Shown: positions 10,533 through 22,643, counted from the first letter of the stretch. The stretch is DNA of 64,000 bases from Hemerocallis citrina (GCA_017893485.1 CM030365.1:31270289-31334288), one strand, 5' to 3'. Made by a program: numbers and translations. Notes: generated from the letters alone by a model not told the origin.

Positions 10533-10958
10533 ATGGCTGACCACTTCGACCCTGCTGGAGACGACGATTGGCATATCATTGAGGAAGAGTACCATCCTGG
10601 ACAGGCAGATTCCGAGGACGAGTACTATCCAGGGCAAGCAGATTCTGATGGAGAAGAATGGCCTGAATCCCGAGAGATCACCCCACCTCCAGATTCATCT
10701 GATGACTCTTCTTCTGACGAAGAAGAAGAACCAGTTCCAAATAGTCTTCTGACTTCTCTTCAGAGGCAGGTAGAAACACTGCGAGAGAGAGTCGGATTAT
10801 TGGAGGCTCAGCTGGCAAAGCGCAAGGACGGCTTTTCAGTTCTCAGTCATCGGGTATGGGAACTCGAGAAGAGGAAGAATATGACGGATGTGCTGAAGGA
10901 TGAAGTTGATGAACTACGGGGAGAACTTCGAGAAGCGAAGAGGAACCGTAGGAGTTAG
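10533..10958 (+). CDS. Extra ORF upstream of gag (acidic, repeat and coiled coil)
   Basis: 141 codons from the ATG at 10533 (MADHFDPAGDD). I chose this start over the in-frame ATG at 10494 because the homologous ORF in element F begins at the same Met. Residues 1-70 are strongly acidic and contain two 11-residue repeats (YHPGQADSEDE and YYPGQADSDGE), then a Ser/Asp/Glu stretch. Residues ~72-140 are a heptad-like, charged coiled coil (LQRQVETLRERVGLLEAQL, then ELEKRK and DELRGELREAKRN). It is intact here and broken in F. It sits between the PBS and gag, so it would be the first cistron of the genomic RNA. I recognise no family. It could be a separate oligomerising protein or a detached N-terminus of Gag. 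Confidence 0.6.
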   Translation: MADHFDPAGDDDWHIIEEEYHPGQADSEDEYYPGQADSDGEEWPESREITPPPDSSDDSSSDEEEEPVPNSLLTSLQRQVETLRERVGLLEAQLAKRKDGFSVLSHRVWELEKRKNMTDVLKDEVDELRGELREAKRNRRS

Positions 10959-11104
10959 ACTATTGTAGCTTCTACTATCTTTCATTCTGATGTCAAGAAA
11001 TGTTTTTCAAGTCGAATGTATAAAGTTTGGAATTCAATGAAATGCAAGTTGATTTAAAATTCTTGTCTTATACTTCGAATTTAATGGATCTTTTGCATCA
11101 GAAT

Positions 11105-12087
11105 ATGTCGAGAAGAGGAGCTAGAAATGGCGAAGGGTTGGATCTCGAAACGGCACTAGCGAGGGTCTATCAGACGCTCAATGCCGTGGCTATGAACCAA
11201 GGAAGGGACCTGCGAATCCGGTGCCCGAGGCAAATAAACTGGTGGAATCGTTCAAACGAATGAAACCACCTGTATTCGAAGGGAAGTCAGACCCTGATGC
11301 GGCTGACAACTGGATTCGTCAAGTGGAGACAATTTTTGAAGTGCTGGAGACCCCTGAAGGCAGTAAGGTGAAGTTGGTGACTCTGAAATTTGAAAAGGAT
11401 GCGGCTGTTTGGTGGCAGTCGATGAAGAGGACCATGGGAGGTATAGTGCTTGGCTGGGAGGAATTTCTGGAAGAATTTCGTAGTCACTATTTTTCCTCCG
11501 ATGCTCAAGAGAAGAAGGTTATGGAGTTTCTGTCGCTACAGCAAGGTAGCATGTCAGTGAGAGAGTACGAGACTAAGTTTACTCAGCTCTCTAGGTATGC
11601 GCCTGAACTAGTGATAGATGAGGCTAAGAAGGCTCGTAAGTTCGAGCATGGATTGAGGCCAAGCTTGAGGTCCCGGATGATACCTCTTGGTATCAGAAGA
11701 TTTGACAAGTTGGTCAAGAGAGCAGCAGCGACGGAAGCAGATATGGAGCAATTCCATGTTGTTCAGAACCGGAGGAACAACTGGCAGTCTGGAAAGAGGC
11801 CCACACATTCTGGGAGTTTCAAGGGGCAACCATCTATGCAAAGGTTCAAACCAACAGGGACGAACGCTATTAGTGTGGCTGGAGGACCTAGGAACAATGT
11901 GGTGAGACCTCCTGCGGTGACTTGCTACAACTGTGGTGAAACGAGACATTACCAATCTCAATGTCTCAAGCCTCGGAATGGTAATTGCAATGCACCAACG
12001 CAGCAGACTGGGAGGAGGCCTACCAACCAGGGCGAGTATTTGCCTTGACAGAAGCTAATGCTGATGAGATTGATCATGTCATCACTG
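11105..12087 (+). pseudogene. gag: gag of element A
   Basis: Starts MSRRGARNGEG at 11105. The retrotransposon gag domain (VESFKRMKPPVFEGKSDP, then AVWWQSM, EEFLEEFRSHYF, MSVREYETKFTQLSRYAPE) is followed by one CCHC knuckle at 11923-11964 (CYNCGETRHYQSQC). A one-base frameshift near 11205-11215 breaks the N-terminus (F keeps the frame there), and a second near 12031-12036 separates the knuckle from the VFALTEANADEIDHVITG segment leading to the intron. There is no intron inside the gag domain, unlike B and C. The product would form the virus-like particle and bind RNA. Confidence 0.8.
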
Positions 12088-12179
12088 GTACGAGGGCTGA
12101 TGTTTAGTGGTTTTTTTTGTCATTTCTCTTTCTCGTTGTTTAGTGAACTGTTACGTAATGTGTGTGTATTATGTAACAG
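12088..12179 (+). other. Putative intron between gag and protease, element A
   Basis: 92 nt, donor ACTG|GTACGA and acceptor GTAACAG|GAG, T-rich, phase 1. Removal joins VITG to ELYLNGMKAVV in frame. Retention gives an in-frame TAG at 12105-12107. Introns at the matching codon occur in B, C and E. Confidence 0.6.
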
Positions 12180-15100
12180 GAGAACTTTATCTTAATGGAA
12201 TGAAAGCTGTTGTGTTGTTCGATACTGGATCCTCCTATACTTTTGTGTCTCCTAAATTTGCTAAAGTGTTGGGAGTTGAACCAAAGATTTTTCCAGGCAA
12301 GATCTTGGCAGTAGCTACTCCATCAGGGGAAACTTTAACCACTGATCGGTATTATGCTGATTGTGAGATTGTGATTGGAGATCGAATCTTTGGGATTGAT
12401 CTGATCGAGCTGACTATCTTGGGAGTCGATGTTATCATTGGCATTGATTGGATGTCGGTGTACAGTGCAAGCATCGAGTGTAAGACCAAGACGGTAACAG
12501 TGAAGGCTCCAGGTGGACCTGAAGTCACTTTCCAAGGGAAGAAGAAGTGTTCTAAGCTGGTGGCAACTATCCGCAAGGAAGAGACTCCTGTGGAAGTGCA
12601 TGGGATTCCTGTGGTTCGGGACTATCCGACTGTGTTCTTGGATGATTTCCCTGGGTAACCCCCGCATCGTGATGTAGAGTTCAGCATCACTGTTCAACCG
12701 GGAAGTGCACCCATTTCTAAGGTCCCGTATAGGATGGCTCCAGTGGAACAGGATGAGGTAAAACGGCAGATTGAGGAACTGTTGGAGAAAGGCTTTATTC
12801 ATCCTAGTGTGTCACCTTGGGGAGCACCAGTGCTTTTGGTAAAGAAGAAGGATGGATCGATGAGAATGTGCATCGATTACCGAGAGCTGAATAAGGTCAC
12901 TGTTCAGAATAAGTATCCTATTCCTCGTATTGATGATTTATTCGATCGTCTACAAGGAGCAGCTGTCTTCTCCAAAATAGATCTTCGATCAGGATATCAC
13001 CAAGTTCGAGTGAAAGCTGAAGATGTGCACAAAACTGCATTTAGAACTCGACATGGGCATTATGAATTCTTAGTTATGCCATTCGGAGTGACGAATGCAC
13101 CCGCAATCTTTATGGATTTGATGAACAGAGTTCTGAGGCCGTTCATTGATTCTTTCGTCGTTGTGTTTATCGACGATATCCTCGTGTACTCCAAGTCAGA
13201 AGAGGAGCACACCGAGCATCTGGCAGCAGTTTTGAAGAAGCTGGAAGAACAGAGTTGTATGCCAAGTTATCTAAGTGTGATTTCTGGAAATCTGAAGTGG
13301 CATTCCTAGGTCACATCCTCTCTAAGGAGGGAGTGGCAACTGACCCTCAGAAGATAGAGGCAGTGAGAGATTGGGCTAGGCCTACTACAGTGAAGGAAGT
13401 CAGAAGTTTTCATGGAATGACTGGATACTACAGGAGATTCATTCAAGGTTATGCTCAGATAGCCGTGCCGCTTACTGGACTGACCAAGAAGAATGTGAAC
13501 TTCAAGTGGACTGAGCAATGTGAGGCAAGCTTTCAGGAGTTGAAAGAGAAACTGACTACTGCACCTATTTTGGCTTTGCCTAGAGCAGGTGTTGAGTATG
13601 ATGTGTATAGCGATGCTTCGCATCGTGGGCTTGGTTGTGTCTTAATGCAAGAGGGAAGAGTAATCGCTTATGGGTCTAGGCAACTACGACCGCATGAGAA
13701 GAATTACCCGACTCATGATCTGGATTTGGCTGCGATTATCTTTGTCCTGAAGCAATAGAGGCACTACGTGTACGGTGAGAAATTGAACATGTAAACGGAC
13801 CACAAGAGTTTGAAGTACATATAACAGCAGAGGGATCTGAATCTGAGGCAGTGGAGATGGTTGCAAGTGCTTGAGGATATGCGACCTGAGATCAAGTATC
13901 ATCCTGGGAAGGATAATGTTGTTGCTAATGCACTTAGTCGCAAGAGCAGCTTAGCCAGTTTGATTACGACTCAGAAGCATCTGATTGAGGAATTGGATCG
14001 AGCAGGTATTGAAGTTGTCTTGCAAGGATTGGGAGCATCTTTGGCTCAATTGAGGCTTCAGCCTACTTTGAATGGAAGGATCATTGCAAGTCAGGAGGTT
14101 GATGCTGATATTTTGGAGATGAAGGAGTAGGTTGGTGCTAGCCCCGGATTTCAAATCAGAGATGGAGTGCTGTGGTTCGGAGATAGACTGTGTGTTCCAA
14201 ATCAGGCGGACCTGAAAGAGATTATTCTTCAGGAGGCACATGCTACTCTTTTGTCAGTACATCCTGGGAGTACTAAGATGTACAAAGAAATCAAACAGCA
14301 TTTCTGGTGGTCAGGTTTGAAGCGGGATGTGGCTGAATTTGTGGCGAAGTGTGAGGTTTGTCAGCAAGTCAAAGCCGAAAATCAGAGACCCGGAGGTCTA
14401 TTACAGCCGTTACCTATTCTGGAATGGAAGTGGGATAACATCAGTATGGATTTCATCACGGGATTGCCTAAGAGTTCTAAAGGCAATGATGCGATTTGGG
14501 TTATAGTCGATCGACTAACCAAGTCCGCTCACTTTTTGGTGATGAAACTCACTGCTTCGATGGACAAGTTGGCTGAGTTGTATGTTGGCGAGATCGTCCG
14601 GCTTCATGGTGTTCCGTCAACTATTGTGTCTAATCGAGATGCGCGGTTTACTTCGCATTTCTGGATGAGTCTTCAGACAGCTTATTTCAGCACTGCTTTT
14701 CATCCGCAAACCGATGGGCAGACCGAGAGAGTCAACTGTATTCTTGAGGATATGCTTCGGTGTTGTATACTAGACTTTGGAGGGAGTTGGGAAAGGCATT
14801 TACCTTTGGTAGAGTTTGCCTACAACAACAGTTTTCAGACTAGCATCGGGATGGCGCCGTACGAAGCTTTGTATGGCAGGAAGTGCAGGACACCTGTTTG
14901 TTGGTTTGAAGTTGGGGAGCGTCAGTTGTTTGGTCCTGAGCTTGTGCAGCAAACCTCTGAGAAGATTGTCCTGATCAGGAAAAGGTTGGTAGAAGCTCTG
15001 AGCAGGCAGAAAAGCTATGCAGACAACCGGAGAAGGGACCTTGAGTTTGAGGTTGGTCACTTCGTCTTTCTGAAAGTATCGCCCAGTAAAGGTGTGGTTT

Positions 15101-15447
15101 GATTTGGCAAAGGCGGGAAGTTAGCCCCGAGGTTTATAGGCCCGTACAAGATATTGAAAAGGATCGGGAAAACTGCTTACCGGCTTGAGTTACGGGAAGA
15201 GTTATCTCAGGTGCACAATGTCTTTCACGTGTCTATACTGAGAGGTTATATTCCAGATCCGAGTCATCATTTGCCTGAAGTGCCGGAAGGTTTGTAGTTG
15301 GATCTGAATTACATCGAGTCTCCTGTCGAGATGAGGAATAAGACGATACCGATGGTCAAGGTAGTCTGGAGAAACCATTTGGTTGAAGAGGCTGCCTGGG
15401 AGTCTGAGGAGAGGATGTTGAAGGACTATCCTGAGCTTTTTGCTTGA
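12180..15447 (+). pseudogene. pol: pol of element A: PR-RT-RNase H-IN-chromodomain
   Basis: The protease has DTGSS at 12221-12235. RT has FIDD intact at 13166-13177. RNase H has DASHRGLG near 13612. Integrase has an HHCC zinc region at ~14235-14365 and a DDE core: Asp in SMDFITG at 14449, Glu at 14725-14727, but the middle Asp is Asn (VSNRD, 14632-14634). A chromodomain is at ~15307-15444 (PVEMRNK..VVWRNHLVEEAAWE). In-frame stops are at 12656, 13756, 13792, 13822, 14128, 15100 and ~15296, and there is a one-base frameshift near 13250. The element is therefore not autonomous. The stop at 15445-15447 is the natural end. Confidence 0.88.
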
Positions 15448-15536
15448 TTGTATCTTTGTATCTTTTTGTTCTTGTGTGAGTGTTGTATTTTTGCTTCTCT
15501 CACTCTTGACTGTAGTTCCGGGGATGGAACTATTCT

Positions 15537-15546
15537 AAGGAGGGAG
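15537..15546 (+). other. Polypurine tract of element A
   Basis: AAGGAGGGAG, three bases before the 3' LTR start. Confidence 0.75.
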
Positions 15547-15549
15547 TGT

Positions 15550-18500
15550 TGTAATGCCCTGATTTTTCATTAAAGAAAAATTATTTATTTTTGCACGTAG
15601 TGTGCACGTGCAATATTTTTGGTAAATATTTTCATCAAGATGAGTAAAGATATTTCAATTTGTGCTTTTAATTATTTTATACAAAAGCCTTATTTTAATT
15701 GGATGAAAAGCATTTTTCTTTTAAAAGCCCAAAATGTAATTCATTTATTTTATTTTAAAATAACTATTTTTGCCCATAAACTAAAGCCCATGGACTATTT
15801 TTATACAATTTGTCATGTAGAATACAATTTAAAGACTATATTATTTTTATACAAAAATTTAATGCACAATTTTGGGCCTAGTTGCATGCACGTGCACTAC
15901 ACGTACACGTGCAATATGCATTTTCTCCAAGCATGGCCGGGAATGCTTCTTTGGAGGGAAACTCAAATTTTGAGTGGAGTCATGGAGTGATGGTTATTGG
16001 ATCATGGGTAGTTTGTGTAACTCCTCATTAAATCTCCACCATTTGTTCCTAACTCCTACTTCAATCCTAGCCATCGATTTCCCTTGATTTTTAGTATAAA
16101 TACCCCCCCCCCCTGGCTAGTTATCCTTGTGCCTATTAATCTTTCCAAACCTATAGTCTAAGTTGCATTATCTAATAGTATTTTTGTGAGTTAAAAGATT
16201 GAGTGTGTGTGGGCTTGTTCTTGCAACACAAAGAAGAAGGCGAGGCCGACTATTCAAGGAGGGAGCTTTCGGTTTGGTGTGCTCGGATTGGGGGCTTGTG
16301 CGCGCGTGTACAAGGAGGAGAAGCATTTCATTGCAAGGACATTCGTCTAGGAGATCACTAGTTGTACTTCTTCAATAAGGTGGGTAAATTTTCCATGTTT
16401 CTAATTAGGAATGCATGCTAGATTGAATTGAATGAACGAAGCGTGAAAATGATTGATAAGAGTACACATTTAATTGGAAAGTGACCTATTGATTGATTGA
16501 TATATGGATGTGCAATTGTATGTGGTTCTATTAGTAATGACATTGTAAAAAGACTGCAAATGGCCTGTACAGTCGACCGTCAAGTGGACAAGTCGACTGG
16601 TACGAGGCGGGTGTTTTCTCATGATTTCTAAATTATAATCCTTATTAAGACTAAAGATTTAATTGTGTATGTGTATGCAAACTGAAGTGCTAGAACGATT
16701 GCTAAATCAATATCCTCCATGCGGTATATAATTTAGAAAATACGAATGGATGAAAAGGAACTAGTGATAATTAAAGAACTGGAAATAACACATACAGTCG
16801 ACTGGTAATGTGAACAGTCGACTGGCTTATTGAAATGAAGTATGTACAGACCAGAGTTCCATGAAACGATGTATTTTAATGTGATGTTCTAGTTTGTTAA
16901 ATTGAGATTAGTAGTCATCTCTGCAAGTAAATGATGAGTAAATGAAAGTGCATGCTTAGCATTTCTTTGGAGAAAAGAAACACTAGTTATGTGAAATTCA
17001 CATTTAATTGAAACCACGTTGTGATGTTAGTAAGCAAATAAGAAATTACATGTTATGTTGGCACGAACATAATGTAATATGTGAATTGAAGAACGGAAGG
17101 AAAGATGATTCCTTAATTTGGAATTTAACCTGTTCAGTCGACCAAATGCTTGTAGCAGTCGACTGTACTGAGCATGGATAGTGTATAGTTGAATCACCCA
17201 GTACAGACGACTGATTAGAATGACAGTCGACTGTTAACCGGATGACATTTTTAGATGTGGAAAACTGCAGAACAGCCGACTGGCCATGTGCAGCAGTCGA
17301 CTCTTCCGAGCGTTATTGCTGAACTGTATTTGACTGAACAAGTCTACTGGATGAGCTCCAAGTCGACTGTTCAGGGTACTTTTGGTGTATCAGAAATTCT
17401 ATGATTTGTTTATACTAAAGGTTGTGAATCTTATGTTGATTATTGGTTATGACAGTAAATTCTATTTGTCCTTGTGTGAATTTACCTGAAGTGAATCATT
17501 TATTAGAATTTGTGAAGTTGTATGAATGTGAAAGCTATGAACATGAAAAAGAAAATCTATTATGATTATGAAAATGAATTTATGAGTGGAAATGCTCAAA
17601 TTGGAAATTGTGAATTGGAATTGAAACGAAAGAGTAGCTAAGTCTCCCCCGGCATTTGGAAAGAAATGAAATGAAATATCGAAATGAAAGACCAGGTTGG
17701 TCATGTTTGAATAAAATGAATAAGTTCGGTTTGGTGGAGAGGCTAACTCTAAAGCTTTGATTTTTGGTCATGATTCTAATAAAAACTAAGGATTAGTGCA
17801 TAGTGAAGATGTGATGAAAGTGAGAGAAAAACACGAGTATGAGAACTAGGGTTTACGGTGCGGGCGTGTGAGCCACAGAATGCATGCTTGATGAGTCAAG
17901 ACATGGCGTGGGCACAACTCAGTAATGATCGAACTCTAGCCACGCTTGTGGGATGTTTGGTGACTGCAAGAGGATCGTGTGCCATGAAGTGAGGCTGAAT
18001 TGCCACAGAATGCATGCTTGATGAGTCAAGACATGGCGTGGGATTCCCCTCCAGAATTTTCTGTACACGAACTTGTACTCATAGATCATCTAAGATACTC
18101 ACCGTAGTTACAATAGTAGATTAAGTCATGGTGAGGGATTGAACCTTACAAAGATGAAGAACGATTAAGAGGCTTGCCCTCGGACCTATGTAGTATGGGA
18201 TGCATAGAATCCGAACAAGTGCGCATTAGTGTCATCTAATATAAATAATTGCATTAAGGACTAAGTGCACAATCACAACACGACATCAATAGGGTAGTCC
18301 CTTTAGTTTGAAATGTGACAAGTTTGTGTTTGCTAAATATGGAAAATAAGTTATACTATTTCCGGCATACAGAGGATGGCTGTGTATAATGATCGTCGGT
18401 TGAATAAACTGACGTACCCACAGTCTTATATGCAGGTAAATGGCTTGATAAGGATTAAAGAGGAACAAATGCTTAAAGATTACTCAATGTTGTTGTATAC

Positions 18501-18672
18501 TTGTTTCATTGTTGTAAATTTTACTTCTGCTGTGCAATGTAAAGTGTAATATTGATGTAAACTCTGATGTAAAGAGAAAAGTTTAAATTTCCTTGTAAAA
18601 TTGTACTAAAGGAAGTGTAAAGATCCTGTAGAACATCTCGAATTCAGTGTATTTGGGATTCGGGGCATTACA
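15550..18672 (+). mobile_element. 3' LTR of element A
   Basis: Near-identical partner of the 5' LTR. It keeps all internal motifs: TATA plus C run near 16096, paired palindromes 16571-17372, hairpins at 17883 and 18013. In the fifth palindrome pair it reads GCCGAC where the 5' LTR has GCCAAC; in the sixth it has GTCTAC where the 5' LTR has GTCGAC. Confidence 0.92.
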
Positions 18673-18677
18673 TAAGG
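18673..18677 (+). repeat. Right target-site duplication of element A
   Basis: TAAGG, identical to 7233-7237. Confidence 0.9.
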
Positions 18678-18727
18678 CTAAACAAGAAGTTTCTTTTAAT
18701 ATTGGAGGGTTCAAGTAAGAGAGCAAA

Positions 18728-18732
18728 GCAAG
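18728..18732 (+). repeat. Left target-site duplication of solo LTR G
   Basis: GCAAG, repeated at 23335-23339. Confidence 0.85.
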
Positions 18733-20324
18733 TGTAATGCCCTGATTTCCATACACTGAGAAACCGTGACATAAGCTAGAATCTTTTCCTTCAATTAGCC
18801 ACAATACACAGAAAACAGGAAAATTTAAAACTTTTTATTCAACACAAATGTATTACAACTCCGAATGTTATAAAATTGCAATACATTACATCAGTGTTAC
18901 AATAATGCCATACAAGCCTAAGTGTTACAAACTTTCAATAAAAATTACATCAGAGTACAATGAATAATATATAACACTTGGTACTTTCACTTGGATGCTT
19001 CTTAACATAAATAAATTTACAACAAATGTTACAATGGTAACCAACATATATTACAATTGAAATCATCCTGAATCCTGCCTTGAGTCATCCTGAATCCTGT
19101 ACCTTTAGTTTTGCAATCTAGTACCAATTGAAATGAGGACATCAGTACATATACTGACGCTTTAAAGCTGATGACTAGTAGCGATTCTCAACTTTAAATA
19201 AACAAATTGATGAAAAGAGGAACGTGTATATATATAATTGATGTGTCGGTATATGCTATGACTTAGACTATAATGCAAGATTAACTAATGCAAGGATGCA
19301 CTTATTCTAATGCAAGCAAGTCTCCAGAACAGTAAGCATCACATACTACATACGCCAATAATAAGCCATTTCTTAATATATAGGGTTTTGAACCCGCTCC
19401 AAAAATTCTACTCTTGTACTCAACATGTTTCTGAAGATACAACATGACTGATGAGGTTGGAGACGTGGTCAAGTCCCACCAATGCAGTACGCTCATGGTG
19501 TCTATGTTTACCACTACTACCCGGTATACCAGACCTTACATAAAAATCTGACGAACGTAGGGTACCTGCAGCACAGATTAGCTCGAAGCATCCCCTGTGG
19601 CCCCCTAGCAGATAGACCGTAGTCTACGGCTTGTTCGACTTTCTTGATATAGAGCATGACGGAATTCCGGGGGTCCATCCCCTAGCTCCGACAGGAATCT
19701 CTCCCGCCCTTATCAGGGAACTTCGAAAATTAACAGACGAGATACGGATCTCGTGCTCCAAACTCGTGAGAAGGCACAGACTGTATCCTTTTGTCAAGAA
19801 GAGTACAACCAATAACACCACCTAATGTTGGCCTATAGATTAGGTCGGATCATAAGGTATCACTCTTAATACCAACTCTTTCCCTTCGGCAAAAATGATA
19901 ATAAATAAGGGTTAAGTAGTAATAGCCATAAGTTACTACCATAACGATGTCACTAATCCTAAACAACTCGAGGGATGACAACAGTACTAACACAACATGC
20001 TAGGTCTTAAGTTAGACTTCACAAGATAACTCTACTAGGTGCTCAACCTAGACTTACCAGAATCCCTAAGGATCATGTTCATAGCCTATCGATCCAAGAC
20101 CCTGGCAATACGAACGTATTCGCATGCTACTGCCCTGAACTTGGATTCCGTCTAAACTCCCATCTCGGGATCAACCTACACTGGTTAAGATCTGACGATG
20201 CAGGAGGGGTGACTCGTCTAATGTCCACGAGGAGTAAAATAAATACACATCTTGATGGTCGATGGCTCCTAGGACAATGATATCACCCTAGATGAGCACA
20301 ATAACTGCGTACTAGCTAATAAGC

Positions 20325-20415
20325 TACATACGAGCAAAACAACTTACATACGAGCCAACTAGCTACGTATGAGCCAAACTAATTACATACGAGCCAACTC
20401 GCTATGTATGCGACA
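20325..20415 (+). repeat. Short ~20-bp tandem repeat
   Basis: Four or five imperfect copies of 'ctacatacgagccaact' inside solo LTR G. Confidence 0.6.
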
Positions 20416-20599
20416 AATGAATCATAAAAGTCTTCTAACAACCTAGAAGCAAAATAACCTGCTACTAGCAAAACTTGATCTTTTATATTCAGAAGCAACA
20501 GAAGAATCTTCTAATAGCCCAATATAAACATATTACTAATGAGAACTTGATCCTTTATACACAAAAGCAACATAAAATGTCTTCTAACACCTTAGAAGC

Positions 20600-22010
20600 A
20601 GTTAAACATGCTACTATTATCGGAATTTAACAAAATTAGACTTTTTAGAAAGGTGAGAACATCTACTACAACTCTCTAGTTGAAAACTTTCTCAGATTAA
20701 GTCAATAAGAGGTACAAAAATCTCGAGCAATCTGAACAGCGAAGCTTCAGCCGAAATGGCTAGCTACTGTGACTTGTAAAGGTCATAACTTCTACTCCGC
20801 TTATCGGAATCTAACCAAATAGGACATTCTGAAAAGGTGAGAAACTCTACAACAATTCTCTGGTTGATGACTTTTCCAAATTTCTTATGGAACTCAAAAT
20901 TCAATTCTTTAAACACAATACAAAGAATAACAAAGACAACCCAAAAGCTGAATCTTCCAGAGCTCGTAACTTTTTCTATACTTATCGGAATTTAACAAAA
21001 TAGGATATTTTGGAAAGGTGGGAACATATAATACATCTCTCTAGTTGACCACTTTCTCAGATTTCGCTTGGAACTCAAAATCCAGTCATTTGAACACAAT
21101 TCAAAAACAACAAAAGCACAGCAAAAGTTACAGCAAAAGTTGAAACTTGTAAAGGTCGTAACTTTTGCTATACTTATCGGAATCTAACAAAATTGGGCTT
21201 TCTAGAAATGGGGAAACATATACTACAACTTTCTATTTGACCACTTTTTCAGATTCCTTATAGAGCTCAAAATCCAGCTATTTGAACATAACTGAAGAAC
21301 AATAAAAAGCACAGCAAAAGCTGAAACTTGTAAAGCTTATAACTTTTGCTACACTTATCAGAATCTAACAAAATTGGACATTTTGGAAAGGGAAAAACAT
21401 CTACTACAACTCTCTAGTTTAACAATTTTTCAGATTTAATCAATAAGAGCTGCAAAAACTTCGAATCATCTAGACAGCGAGCCACAGCCAATTAAGATGG
21501 CTGCTGAGATTTGTAAAGCTCATAACTTTTTCAATACTTATCGGAATTTAACAAAATCGGCCATTTTGGAAAGGGGAGAACATCTAATATAACTTTGTAG
21601 TTGAACACCTTTTTATATTCAATCAATAAGTGGTGCAAAAACTTCAAACCGTCCAGACAGCGAGCTTCAGCCAAAAAGTTGGCTGCTGAGATTTGTAAAG
21701 CTCATAACTTTTGCAATACTTATCGAAATCTAACAAAATAGTCATTTTGGAATGGGGAGAACATCTACAATAACTTCATAGTTGAACAATTTTTCAGATT
21801 CAATCAATAAGTGGTGCAAAAACTTCGAACCATCTAGACAGCGAGCTTCAGCCAAAAAGCTGGCTGCTGAGATTTGTAAAGATCATAACTTTTGCAATAC
21901 TTATCGGAATCTTGCAAAATTGGACATTTTGAAACAGGGAGAAGATCTACTACAACTTCCTAGTTGAATGCTTTTTCAGATTCCGTAAGGAACTCAAAAT
22001 CCAACCCTTT
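20600..22010 (+). repeat. ~182-bp tandem array, eight copies, inside LTR G
   Basis: The phrase 'acttatcggaat(c/t)taacaaaa' recurs with its cgg (or variant) at about 20621, 20805, 20986, 21178, 21359, 21542, 21724 and 21905, giving periods of 181-192 bp. Each unit also holds 'cataacttttgc', 'acatctactacaact' and 'ttttcagattc'. The unit length is close to a nucleosome repeat. Confidence 0.85.
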
Positions 22011-22636
22011 GAAAACATGAAAAAATTAATCAAAACACCATTTTGCTTAAAAGCTCGTTGTTTTGGGGGAAACGTTTGTTTGACCTATAAAATTAACCCC
22101 AAAAAATCTATAACAATTAGAGCATGGTATTAACACATACAAAAAGCTCTCAAATTAATTTGGAGTCAAAATTCCAACTTTAACACAAGTAATTAATTCT
22201 AACTACATACTAGTTAGGGTTGATTTTTTAGTGTGTTATTTTGTGTTCTACCACTTCAATCTTGTATGCCTTTTATTCTAGTCCATAAACACAAATATGC
22301 ACAAGACTTTTTAGTCCAAGTTGTTTAACCACATACAACATAAGAGAACAAAAATTAATATAAACAAAAGGTAGAGAAACCCCCAACCAAATTGGTTGGA
22401 AGAACTTGCTAGCCTTCTCCTTCTTGCTCCATGTTCATGATCCTCTTCAAGAACTACATCAAGAAAGAAACCCACTCTTTTTCTTTTGATTTTTGATCTC
22501 TCTTTCTTTTCCTTTCTTCTCAAATTTTTTTCTAAATAAAACAAGTAAGAAAGACAGACTAAGAAGGAGATGGAGGAAAAGTGAAAGGGTTCTCTTGCCC
22601 TTTGAATGGATGGCCAGCCATGGGGGTAATGGGGGG

Positions 22637-22643
22637 TTTTATA
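22637..22643 (-). promoter_or_regulatory. TATA box of solo LTR G
   Basis: The minus strand reads CTCCTATAAAACCCCCC, i.e. a TATA box followed by a C run as in the LTRs of A and F. Confidence 0.5.

Larger units (their letters stand above)
7238..18672 (+). mobile_element. Element A: full-length Ty3/Gypsy chromovirus (Tekay/Del-like)
   Basis: 11.4 kb, bounded by near-identical LTRs of 3126 and 3123 bp with ends TGTAATGCCC..GGGCATTACA and a perfect TSD TAAGG. In order: LTR, PBS, an extra small ORF, gag with one CCHC knuckle, an intron, PR, RT, RNase H, integrase, chromodomain, PPT, LTR. The pol order with a C-terminal chromodomain defines a chromovirus; long LTRs fit Tekay/Del. By eye the first 560 bp of the two LTRs differ at about eight places (~1.5%), so insertion is recent, yet the coding region has about seven nonsense codons and three frameshifts. 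Inserted in the old DNA-transposon substrate. Confidence 0.92.

Noticed and set aside
15619..15990. 123-codon frame in the A 3' LTR
   Set aside because: The same frame in the 5' LTR (7478) is shorter and broken; located in U3, so a chance frame.
20325..20415. Possible CRISPR-like short repeat array
   Set aside because: Plant nuclear context, no unique spacers, imperfect 20-bp units.
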